This document shows positions 35,992 to 43,056 of a DNA stretch of 53,239 nt, piece after piece (within the stretch, counting starts at the first letter, position 1; each line of letters starts with the position of its first letter). The DNA is from a bacterium (lineage in GTDB: Bacteria > Margulisbacteria > Marinamargulisbacteria > UBA817 > JABISL01), in NCBI GenBank assembly GCA_018700055.1, contig JABISL010000028.1, positions 1 through 53,239 on the forward strand, read 5' to 3'. The notes below the pieces were generated by a model. That model ran no database searches. It had not been told where the DNA came from and was given only the letters and a program-made list of their open reading frames with translations. A program made the translations under genes and the position numbers.

Positions 35992-36384
35992 ATGACTTTA
36001 AAGGGTGGTACGATCATTCTTTTTTTATTGGTTTTTGCTTCAGCGGCATTACCTCAGAATCCCGGGCTAATGGATAGCTTGATTATGGGTGGTGCGGAGC
36101 AGAGCTTGGTATCCGGGATTCGAGATATGAATCGTCGCAAGGCTGCTATTGCATATAATATGGCAAATGCCTCTACCCCAGGATTTAAACCTATTCGATT
36201 CCAAGATGAAATTGAGGCCGCAACTAGGCTTTATGGAGACGCAAGTATGCTGGATACCATTATTATTGATGATGAAATGGTAAGGACTGCAAGGGTTCGT
36301 TTGAAGCATAGCGCGTATGTTCGCTTGCTATCTACTAAAATGGGAATTACACGTCGTATCGCTAGTTTAGGAAAGGGAGGCTAA
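35992..36384 (+). CDS. flgB: Rod protein FlgB with an added predicted Sec signal peptide
   Basis: 130-aa proximal rod protein. After residue about 25 it carries a complete FlgB N-terminus and core: GLMDSLIMGGAEQSLVSGIR, then RRKAAIAYNMANASTPGFKP, and a C-terminal helix LKHSAYVRLLSTKMGITRRI. In front of this sits MTLKGGTIILFLLVFASAAL, with a plausible cleavage near ASA. This is a Sec-type signal that ordinary FlgB does not have. The AGGATAGG site upstream of the ATG supports the start, so the leader is translated. It is the first gene after the TTGAGA/TATAAT promoter and is two bases from flgC. Confidence 0.85.
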   Translation: MTLKGGTIILFLLVFASAALPQNPGLMDSLIMGGAEQSLVSGIRDMNRRKAAIAYNMANASTPGFKPIRFQDEIEAATRLYGDASMLDTIIIDDEMVRTARVRLKHSAYVRLLSTKMGITRRIASLGKGG

Positions 36385-36385
36385 T

Positions 36386-36832
36386 ATGAAACGGTTAGGA
36401 TTCTTGCTAATAGCGATGATAGCGTTCTTTGTCTCACCGACCTATTCTCAGGACTATGTTGATGCAATGGAGTACAGCGGAAACGGAATGTTATTACAAA
36501 AATACCGTTTAACATTAATTGCCGAAAATGTAGCGAACGTATCTACACATATGACAGAGACCGGCTGGCCTTACCGGCGCAAGTACGCCATGGTAGTCCC
36601 TTATGAGAAAGGGGCCAGAATTGCGGCGGTAGCAGAGAGTGACGCCCCCTTCGGCAAGATTTATGACGGGAGTCACGTTTTTAGTAAAGATGGGTATTTA
36701 TATACGCCTAACTTTGAGTTGAACGATGAGATGGTTAACTTGACCTATACAAACTTGGTGTACGAGGCCAATGCGACTGTATTTAAGTCATCTCGTCAGA
36801 TGTTCCAAAATACATTGGAGCTGCTTAAGTAA
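36386..36832 (+). CDS. flgC: Rod protein FlgC with an added predicted Sec signal peptide
   Basis: 148-aa proximal rod protein. The core is clear: MLLQKYRLTLIAENVANVST, a PYRRKYAMV segment (normally GGPYRRK), DGYLYTPNFELNDEMVNLTY and YEANATVFKSSRQMFQNTLE. The N-terminus MKRLGFLLIAMIAFFVSPTY, then SQDY is a textbook Sec signal placed before the normal FlgC start region (VDAMEYSGNGM). Standard FlgC is exported by the type III apparatus and lacks this. GGGAGG lies a few bases before the ATG. The stop overlaps the fliE start (TAATG). Confidence 0.88.
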   Translation: MKRLGFLLIAMIAFFVSPTYSQDYVDAMEYSGNGMLLQKYRLTLIAENVANVSTHMTETGWPYRRKYAMVVPYEKGARIAAVAESDAPFGKIYDGSHVFSKDGYLYTPNFELNDEMVNLTYTNLVYEANATVFKSSRQMFQNTLELLK

Positions 36833-37383
36833 TGGATATTTCAAGCCTAAAAAAAATGGTAACAACTCTGGATAAAAAGCCTGGGATCACTCAGCCGTTA
36901 CAAGCCTTAACGGGAACAAAGGCCGGACAGGGTATTTTTGAATTTCAAAAGTTGTTTTCGGAAGCGTTAGCATCCATTCAAGGTGCCGCGGACTCCAATA
37001 ATACTAAACTTCTAATTAAAAAAGATCAGCGAAAAGGGAATGTAACGGATGTCGATGAGGCAGAAAAGGCAATGCTCAGCTCGATTCGGGTACAGGCCGC
37101 ACCGCCTGCAGGGGTAAATCAACCGGCATTAGACGGGACCCCAGAAACGTTGAATCGTGTTCCCTTGCAATTGTTTCTCGACAAAAGCCTACAAGCGTTA
37201 TCCGAGGTAAGTAAAGATGAAATGAGAGTTAACGACTTGATTCAGGGGTTTGTTAATGGGGATGTCTCTGAAGATGAAGTTATTATTGAAACATCCAAAC
37301 TCAACTTAACGATGACGTTAATTACCACTATTATTCAGTCCGCCGTAACCACATTTAAAGAAATACAAAACATACCAGTTTAA
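36832..37383 (+). CDS. fliE: FliE-like MS-ring/rod adapter, extended
   Basis: 183-aa protein between flgC and fliF, the classical place of fliE. The C-terminal about 50 residues match FliE: VNDLIQGFVNGDVSEDEVII, then an ending TFKEIQNIPV that parallels the YQEIMRMPV end of standard FliE. Ordinary FliE is about 100 aa; here an N-terminal extension of about 80 residues is added, including EFQKLFSEALASIQG and a polar linker. There is no signal peptide, unlike FlgB and FlgC. FliE joins the MS ring to the rod. Confidence 0.78.
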   Translation: MDISSLKKMVTTLDKKPGITQPLQALTGTKAGQGIFEFQKLFSEALASIQGAADSNNTKLLIKKDQRKGNVTDVDEAEKAMLSSIRVQAAPPAGVNQPALDGTPETLNRVPLQLFLDKSLQALSEVSKDEMRVNDLIQGFVNGDVSEDEVIIETSKLNLTMTLITTIIQSAVTTFKEIQNIPV

Positions 37384-37403
37384 TACCAAAGGGTTAGAGA
37401 AAA

Positions 37404-39125
37404 ATGCCAGAAATTGAAAATTTGGATGATGACTTAGAAGATATCGGTGACGATGCCTTAGGTCTTGGCGGCGGGGGAAGTCGTTTTTCTGGTCTTTTGA
37501 CACGACGAAATATAGTCGTGATTGGAGCAATAGTTGCGGTTGTCCTTGGTGCAGTCTTGTTTTTTGCAATGAGTGATGATGAGGACAGTAGCAGAACGAG
37601 TGCGCAGCAATTCGAAAAAGGAAATAACTCAAATCGGCAATTTCAAAAGCAACTTCAGGCTAAGAAGAAGCAAAAGAAGAAAAAAAAGCGACGCCAAAAG
37701 AAAATAAAATATGTGATTTTGTACAAACAATTAACGGCTGAACAATTAACACCGGTGCTTAGAGAATTTAGTTACGAGGGGATCCAATTTAACGTCATTC
37801 AAAATGGTAAGCAATTTGATGTGGGTGTTGATGAAGCGAAAGTTGAAGAAGCCAAAGTAATGTTGGCGGTTAAAGGTCTTCCAACTGGTCAGATTAAAGG
37901 GTTTGAATTATTTGATGATGCCTCTAATTTGGGGGTAACAGAGTTTGATAAGCGAATCCGCTTAATTCGAGCAATCTCGGGCGAGATGGAAAAGGCGATA
38001 ATGAAGTTTGAAGCCTTTGATAATGCACAAGTTGAAATTGTGATTCCCGAACCACGTTTATTTACAGTTAAGCAACCCCCTGTGACAGCATCAATATTGG
38101 TGCGAAAGTCGGGTGATGTTGAAGTGACGGATGGAATTGTTTTTGCGATCATTCAGATGACATCTAACTCAGTAGAAAACTTAATGCCTGAAAACATCTC
38201 TGTTGTTGATACCCAGGGAAATGTATTGTCCATTGGAGTCGTAGAGGGGATGCAAGAGCGGCGGCGAGTTGAAAAAATCAGGACTAGGCGTGCAAAAACA
38301 CAAGATGTTAAAAATCTAAAGAAGATGGGGCGTGCAGTGGAGCCCTCTATTGATGATGTGGTGGAGTGGTTTGAATTAAAAACAAACTATGAAGCCATGT
38401 TAGAGCAGAAGGCAATTCAGCAGCTTGTAGGTGTTTTACCCAAAGGGTCATACAAAGTAGCTGTCACCGTTGACTTGAATACGGCTAAAAAAGGCGGAGC
38501 ACCTGATATTAAAGGAATAGTAACGAGTGTTGTGGTCGATAGTGGGCGTGATGATCTAACATTTGATAACGAGGCCAAAAAACAGGTAAAAAATGCGGTT
38601 TCTGGCGCAGTTGGATTCAAAAAAGGCCGAGATTCTATTCTTATGTCTACAGCAACGTTTGTGAAAAAATCAGTAGTCGAAAAGAAGAAAAAGGATAAAA
38701 AGAAAAAGGAAAAAAAGAAATCCGTCCCGAGTAATATCATCCCGTTAAAGGAAGCCATACAATATTGGCCGATTCCAGCGATGGGCTTGGGATTATTAAC
38801 GATCCTCTTTGTTATTTACCGCCTATTTAAGGCGATAGTAAAAGGGCTTTTAGCTGTGGGGAGAGCAATTGCACGTATCCCGTCTCGATTTAAACGAGAC
38901 AAGGTGAAGAAGCTAAAAGTGGAAGAGGCGCAAGTGGAGGACGAACTCTTGTTGGATGACAACACAGAAAGTCCTTTTGATGAGGTTATTGAAACCCCTC
39001 AGGAAACTGAAGTTGCCGAATCAAATATTGATACGTTAAGTGAGATTGCCACTAATAATCCTGAGGTTATCGCGAACTTATTAGATGAATGGTATGAAGT
39101 TGAAGGAGTGACAACCGGTGGATAA
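37404..39125 (+). CDS. fliF: MS-ring protein FliF
   Basis: Inner-membrane ring of the flagellar base, 573 aa. The first membrane helix is at about residues 33-55 (NIVVIGAIVAVVLGAVLFFA). A very lysine-rich linker follows (about 88-101), then the ring-building domains: KYVILYKQLTAEQLTPVLRE, VMLAVKGLPTGQIKGFELFD, then ISGEMEKAIMKFEAFDNAQV and SVENLMPENISVVDTQGNVL. A second Lys-rich stretch precedes the second helix (about 455-475). The C-terminus SEIATNNPEVIANLLDEWYE resembles the FliG-binding tail of FliF. The A8 run at 37680-37687 inside the linker codons is a potential slippage site. Confidence 0.92.
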   Translation: MPEIENLDDDLEDIGDDALGLGGGGSRFSGLLTRRNIVVIGAIVAVVLGAVLFFAMSDDEDSSRTSAQQFEKGNNSNRQFQKQLQAKKKQKKKKKRRQKKIKYVILYKQLTAEQLTPVLREFSYEGIQFNVIQNGKQFDVGVDEAKVEEAKVMLAVKGLPTGQIKGFELFDDASNLGVTEFDKRIRLIRAISGEMEKAIMKFEAFDNAQVEIVIPEPRLFTVKQPPVTASILVRKSGDVEVTDGIVFAIIQMTSNSVENLMPENISVVDTQGNVLSIGVVEGMQERRRVEKIRTRRAKTQDVKNLKKMGRAVEPSIDDVVEWFELKTNYEAMLEQKAIQQLVGVLPKGSYKVAVTVDLNTAKKGGAPDIKGIVTSVVVDSGRDDLTFDNEAKKQVKNAVSGAVGFKKGRDSILMSTATFVKKSVVEKKKKDKKKKEKKKSVPSNIIPLKEAIQYWPIPAMGLGLLTILFVIYRLFKAIVKGLLAVGRAIARIPSRFKRDKVKKLKVEEAQVEDELLLDDNTESPFDEVIETPQETEVAESNIDTLSEIATNNPEVIANLLDEWYEVEGVTTGG

Positions 39126-39714
39126 TAATAAAAAAGCCGAAGCCTTAGTCGCGCTATTAGGTGCAAAAGCCGAAAGAGTTCTTGCTCATCTTCCCCAAGA
39201 AAAAGCGCTTCGTTTATCTGAGCAAGTGAATAATGCCTTGCCTGCGGACCCCGCTGCATTAAATGAATTTGTGAATGAAGTGATGTCTAGAGTGTCTATT
39301 ACCCATGATGCTAGCCTTGAGTCTGTCACCAAACAATCACAGCAGGCTTTTTCTGAGGATCTAATGTTCGATGATAAACCAGCCGAAACAGTTGAGTTTG
39401 ATATTGAAGAGATGCCGATGATTGAAGAGAAAGTCATTGAGCCCGAAACACCAGAGGTTTCCGAAGTAGAAGAAGTTATTCCTGTTCTAGATGAACGTGC
39501 TGAGAAGCTGAATGCTGCTGGTGAAATGTTAGTAACGCAGCCACTCGGAATGATCGCGTTCGTCATCAAGATGTGTCAGGAGCCTATAAAGGGTGAACTT
39601 CTTAAGCGTCTCCCAGATGGGATGAGAAAAAAGGTAGAAGCGAAAGAAGTTGTTGTTGTTCCGTTTGCTACCAAAGTGTTTAAAGCGATATCCGCTCAGC
39701 TTTTCCCTCAGTAA
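39118..39714 (+). CDS. Short FliG-like protein lacking the torque domain
   Basis: 198-aa protein that overlaps fliF by eight bases. Residues 5-60 (KKAEALVALLGAKAERVLAH, then LPQEKALRLSEQV) resemble the FliF-binding N-terminal domain of FliG. After an acidic linker (about 65-130, rich in Glu and Val), residues about 138-198 (LGMIAFVIKMCQEPIKGELL, then KRLPDGMRKKVEAKEVVVVP) resemble the FliG middle domain. The usual EHPQ motif for FliM binding is replaced by VTQPLG. The C-terminal domain that meets the stator is absent; normal FliG is about 330-340 aa. The start is GTG with GAAGGAG nine bases upstream. The homology is by eye and should be checked. Confidence 0.6.
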   Translation: MDNNKKAEALVALLGAKAERVLAHLPQEKALRLSEQVNNALPADPAALNEFVNEVMSRVSITHDASLESVTKQSQQAFSEDLMFDDKPAETVEFDIEEMPMIEEKVIEPETPEVSEVEEVIPVLDERAEKLNAAGEMLVTQPLGMIAFVIKMCQEPIKGELLKRLPDGMRKKVEAKEVVVVPFATKVFKAISAQLFPQ

Positions 39715-39721
39715 CCATTGT

Positions 39722-39751
39722 TTGAGCTAAGACATAATGCTAAAATATGCT
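39722..39751 (+). promoter_or_regulatory. Possible promoter before the polysaccharide export gene
   Basis: TTGAGC (39722-39727) and TATGCT (39746-39751) are 18 bases apart, about 50 bases upstream of the preferred ATG of the export gene. A hairpin GCCTG-TAAT-CAGGC (39770-39783) lies between, without a following T-run, so it is not a typical terminator. It may be a leader structure. Confidence 0.4.
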
Positions 39752-39802
39752 CTGTTTTACCTCGAAAAAGCCTGTAATCAGGCAATAGCATTGGACAACA
39801 AA

Positions 39803-42322
39803 ATGACTAACTTAAGAGCGTTTGTAGGAAGTATTCTTTTGCTTGGAATGCTGACCATTTTTTCATCAACTGTTCATGCAGTCACGACGGATCCTGTACA
39901 AGCACAAATACAACAGTATTTGCAGATTCAGAAGTCTAAGGATGCGAAGGCATCTAGTATTAACCAAGCAACGGTTACACCTAAGAAAACAAGTGTTGTG
40001 CCTACAAAAAAAACAAGTGCCACTAAGGACGCCACTAAGACAAAAACGGATACGACTCAAGAGACAGTGGATGTCCAAAAACTGGAACTTACGCCTATCC
40101 AGGCCATATTTTATGGTGAAGATAGATTGAAACAGTTCGATATAATGATATCTACTGAGGATACAAAAGAGTCCCTCCAAGAAAAAGATCTTTTGCCTGT
40201 CTATGGGTTAGACGTACTTAGACCTAAAGAAGGGGCCCTAATTGGTCAAACGGGGGCGACACCATATCGAGCCGGTTCGGCCGTACCCATTGGCCCTGAT
40301 TATCTATTAGGTCCTGGAGACAAGTTGATGATCTATATCTGGGGGAAAGTAGAAGAAACGGCTAACGTAGAGTTAGACACGCAAGGTCGTATATTTATGC
40401 CAAAAGTGGGTCATATACATTTAATGGGGGTTCGGTTTAGTGATGCCACTCGTGTAATTGAAAAGTCATTAGAGAAACACTTTGTTAATTTTGAAGTAAG
40501 TGTGACCATTCGTGAGACCAAGTCGATTAAATTATTTATTCTTGGCGATGTGACGCACCCTGGAGCTTATAATGTTAGCGCACTAAGTACATTGTTAAAT
40601 GTTTTGACGATTGCGGGCGGTCCAACTGATGTCGGGTCGATGCGATCGATCAAAGTGATTCGAAATAAGAAGACTGTCGCTACTATTGATTTGTATCAGT
40701 ACTTACTTAAAGGAAACAAGAATCAAGACGTTAAGTTGCAGGAACAAGACACACTGTTTATTCCACCGATTGGCCCGTTGGCTATGGTTGAAGGCGTGGT
40801 TAAACGTCCCGCTATTTATGAGCTCAAATCCCGAAGTAACGTCTATGACTTAGTTAAGTTAGCCGGAGGGTTTACAGCGAATACCTTTGCTGGGCGCCTT
40901 CAGTTGGAGCGAGTTGAAAGTGGAAAAGGCCGATATATCCTTGATCTTGAAATGGGGTCCCTCAAGGGGATGAAAAAGAAGTTGTCCAAGTTACGTGCTA
41001 AAAATGGTGACATACTACGTATCCTTCCGATTCGTTCTGAAACAGGACGATATGTGACCGTTAAAGGGAATGTGTTTAGAGAGGGAACTTTTGCATTCAA
41101 TGAGGGACTGACACTTGAATCTTTAATTAAGAATTCCGAGGGATTTAAGCCCGATAGCTATTTAAAACGCGTCGAAATATATCGCTATATTTCGGACACT
41201 CAGCGCCAGTTGATATCGGTTAATTATGACTCTAAAAATGGGCCTCAGACTGTTGTCAAACGATGGGATATTATCCAGGTGTTTTCGACAGAAGAAGTCT
41301 ATGGTGAGAATACAGTGACCATTGAAGGTGCCGTAAACAACCCTGGTCAATACAAGTTGATGCGAGATATGAAAGTGTCTGACTTGGTTTTCTTAGCTCA
41401 ATTGAATCCGTTTGCAAACAAGAGCAATATTGAAATTGTTCGAAAACAAGTTGGTGTTAAGCCTGAGATTATTGCGGTTAACTTGGCCGATATATTAGAT
41501 AACCCTGACTCTGAGAATGACATTCTTCTGAGAAGTCATGATCAAGTATTGGTCAGACTTGAGTCTGAGTCGATGCGTAAACGTTATATCGAATTAACTG
41601 GAGAGGTTAAGTACCCTGGTGTTTATTTAGCAAGAGAAGGGGAGCGCCTCGCCTCTATACTAAAGCGGGCTGGTGGATTTACTGAGGACGCATTCCTCAA
41701 AGGAAGTTTGTTTATTAGACAATCATCTAAGCAACGTGAAGCAGAAGGGCAGCTTCGAGTAATAGAAGATGAGAAGAAACGAATGATATATGACCAGACG
41801 CACATGGGAAGTCTTTCTCAGGATGCCGCGGTTGCTCATCAAGTGGTATTAGCCTCAAGGCAGCAGGCATTGGAACAGTTACAAGAGAAAGTGGCGCTTA
41901 GCACAGGTAGGATTGTTTTGAATATTGTTGAGCCAATGGAAAGGTTCAAAAGCACCAACTACAATATTGAAATCGAAGATGGGGACCGTCTTCATATTCC
42001 AGTTCAACCAATTTCAATCCAATTAATTGGTGGTGTTCGAAATCCAACATCTATTCTATATAATGAAGGTGCCCCTCTGCATTACTATGTGAATCAAGTT
42101 GGAGGATATACACCTTATTCTGATAATCCAAATACAATCATTTTTAAGCCCAATGGATCTGTTGAGCTCGGGTTTTCCAAAATTGGTCCTGGAGATACAA
42201 TCTATGTTCCAGAGAAGGTTGTTATTGCAATCAATTGGCTTCAATTCTTAACCAACATTACTCAGATTCTATCCAATGCCGTAACCACAGTGACTCTCGT
42301 TCAGTCGTTGCAGAGTAATTAA
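39803..42322 (+). CDS. Wza-like polysaccharide export protein with multiple SLBB repeats
   Basis: Outer-membrane exopolysaccharide export channel protein, about 839 aa, much longer than standard Wza (about 380). A signal peptide follows the ATG at 39803 (AFVGSILLLGMLTIFSSTVH, then AVTT); an upstream start at 39737 would place 22 extra residues before it. A Thr/Lys-rich linker comes next, then the Poly_export domain (DYLLGPGDKLMIYIWGKVEE, then HIHLMGVRFSDATRVIEKSL). Several SLBB repeats follow: LFILGDVTHPGAYNVSALST, MVEGVVKRPAIYEL, TIEGAVNNPGQYKL, ELTGEVKYPGVYLAREGERL and QLIGGVRNPTSILY. A coiled segment lies near residues 645-690. There is no lipobox Cys. It is the first gene after the flagellar cluster. 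Confidence 0.9.
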   Translation: MTNLRAFVGSILLLGMLTIFSSTVHAVTTDPVQAQIQQYLQIQKSKDAKASSINQATVTPKKTSVVPTKKTSATKDATKTKTDTTQETVDVQKLELTPIQAIFYGEDRLKQFDIMISTEDTKESLQEKDLLPVYGLDVLRPKEGALIGQTGATPYRAGSAVPIGPDYLLGPGDKLMIYIWGKVEETANVELDTQGRIFMPKVGHIHLMGVRFSDATRVIEKSLEKHFVNFEVSVTIRETKSIKLFILGDVTHPGAYNVSALSTLLNVLTIAGGPTDVGSMRSIKVIRNKKTVATIDLYQYLLKGNKNQDVKLQEQDTLFIPPIGPLAMVEGVVKRPAIYELKSRSNVYDLVKLAGGFTANTFAGRLQLERVESGKGRYILDLEMGSLKGMKKKLSKLRAKNGDILRILPIRSETGRYVTVKGNVFREGTFAFNEGLTLESLIKNSEGFKPDSYLKRVEIYRYISDTQRQLISVNYDSKNGPQTVVKRWDIIQVFSTEEVYGENTVTIEGAVNNPGQYKLMRDMKVSDLVFLAQLNPFANKSNIEIVRKQVGVKPEIIAVNLADILDNPDSENDILLRSHDQVLVRLESESMRKRYIELTGEVKYPGVYLAREGERLASILKRAGGFTEDAFLKGSLFIRQSSKQREAEGQLRVIEDEKKRMIYDQTHMGSLSQDAAVAHQVVLASRQQALEQLQEKVALSTGRIVLNIVEPMERFKSTNYNIEIEDGDRLHIPVQPISIQLIGGVRNPTSILYNEGAPLHYYVNQVGGYTPYSDNPNTIIFKPNGSVELGFSKIGPGDTIYVPEKVVIAINWLQFLTNITQILSNAVTTVTLVQSLQSN

Positions 42323-42324
42323 CG

Positions 42325-43038
42325 ATGGAATCTACTTATATTGATGAAGATGAGATAGACATTGGAAAGTATATTAAAGGACTATGGGCCTTTAAGAAAC
42401 AGATAATTGCAGTTGCTCTAATAGGGATGGTTGTTGGCGGAATTTATGGGGTGATTACTCCTGAGCGATATCAAGCAAGTGCGACCTTTTTTATGAAAGA
42501 TGAAGGGGGGCAGCAACAGGTGGGGCGTGGTTTTTCTCAATTACAAAGTATGCTGAACCTAAACGTCCAAAACGATAGTTATACCCCATATCTTGAAGTT
42601 TTGGTTAAAAGCAGATCGTTTAAAGAATTTATGGGAGAACAACTGTTTGATTGGGTTATTGATAATAACTGGGTTGAGTTTGAGACAGGTCTAGATAAAC
42701 AGAAGAAATTCGAGCAAGTCTTAAGCTATTTGGGTCTAAGTAATATTGAGTTAGTACAAGATGGTATCGTCAATACACTTAAATATAGTCATGAAAACCC
42801 TAAGGTTCCACAGAAGGTCACAGAAATGAGTGTTCTCGCGTTAGAAGGGTTTGCAGGCGAACTAGGACTAAGTGCCTATAAAGATACTATTCGAGTCTTG
42901 GATGGACCGGTTGAACCTAAAAATCCTTATTATCCTGTTTTGTGGATTTTTGCCATTACAGGCTTAATTGTGGCCGGTTTTTTTGCTACGACTACGGTAC
43001 TGGTATATTTGATTTGGCTTGAGAACCAAATTAGCTAG
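42325..43038 (+). CDS. Wzz-family polysaccharide chain-length/co-polymerase protein
   Basis: 237-aa inner-membrane protein with two helices: about residues 25-46 (KKQIIAVALIGMVVGGIYGV) and about 206-230. The periplasmic domain opens with ITPERYQASATFFMKDEGGQ, typical of Wzz/PCP proteins. The second helix is preceded by the Pro-rich GPVEPKNPYYP motif. There is no C-terminal kinase domain. It starts two bases after the export gene and probably sets polymer length or joins Wzy-dependent export to the Wza-like channel. Confidence 0.88.
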   Translation: MESTYIDEDEIDIGKYIKGLWAFKKQIIAVALIGMVVGGIYGVITPERYQASATFFMKDEGGQQQVGRGFSQLQSMLNLNVQNDSYTPYLEVLVKSRSFKEFMGEQLFDWVIDNNWVEFETGLDKQKKFEQVLSYLGLSNIELVQDGIVNTLKYSHENPKVPQKVTEMSVLALEGFAGELGLSAYKDTIRVLDGPVEPKNPYYPVLWIFAITGLIVAGFFATTTVLVYLIWLENQIS

Positions 43039-43056
43039 GCTGCTAGGGATGAGAAA

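Noticed and set aside
37665-37710. Lysine-rich, A-rich stretch in fliF as a sign of a frameshift or foreign insertion.
   Set aside because: The frame is open through it and resumes conserved FliF sequence directly after, so it is a charged linker; the A8 run is only a possible slippage site.
39770-39783. Hairpin GCCTG-TAAT-CAGGC as a terminator of the flagellar-type cluster.
   Set aside because: The stem has only five pairs and no run of T follows it, so a rho-independent terminator is not supported.
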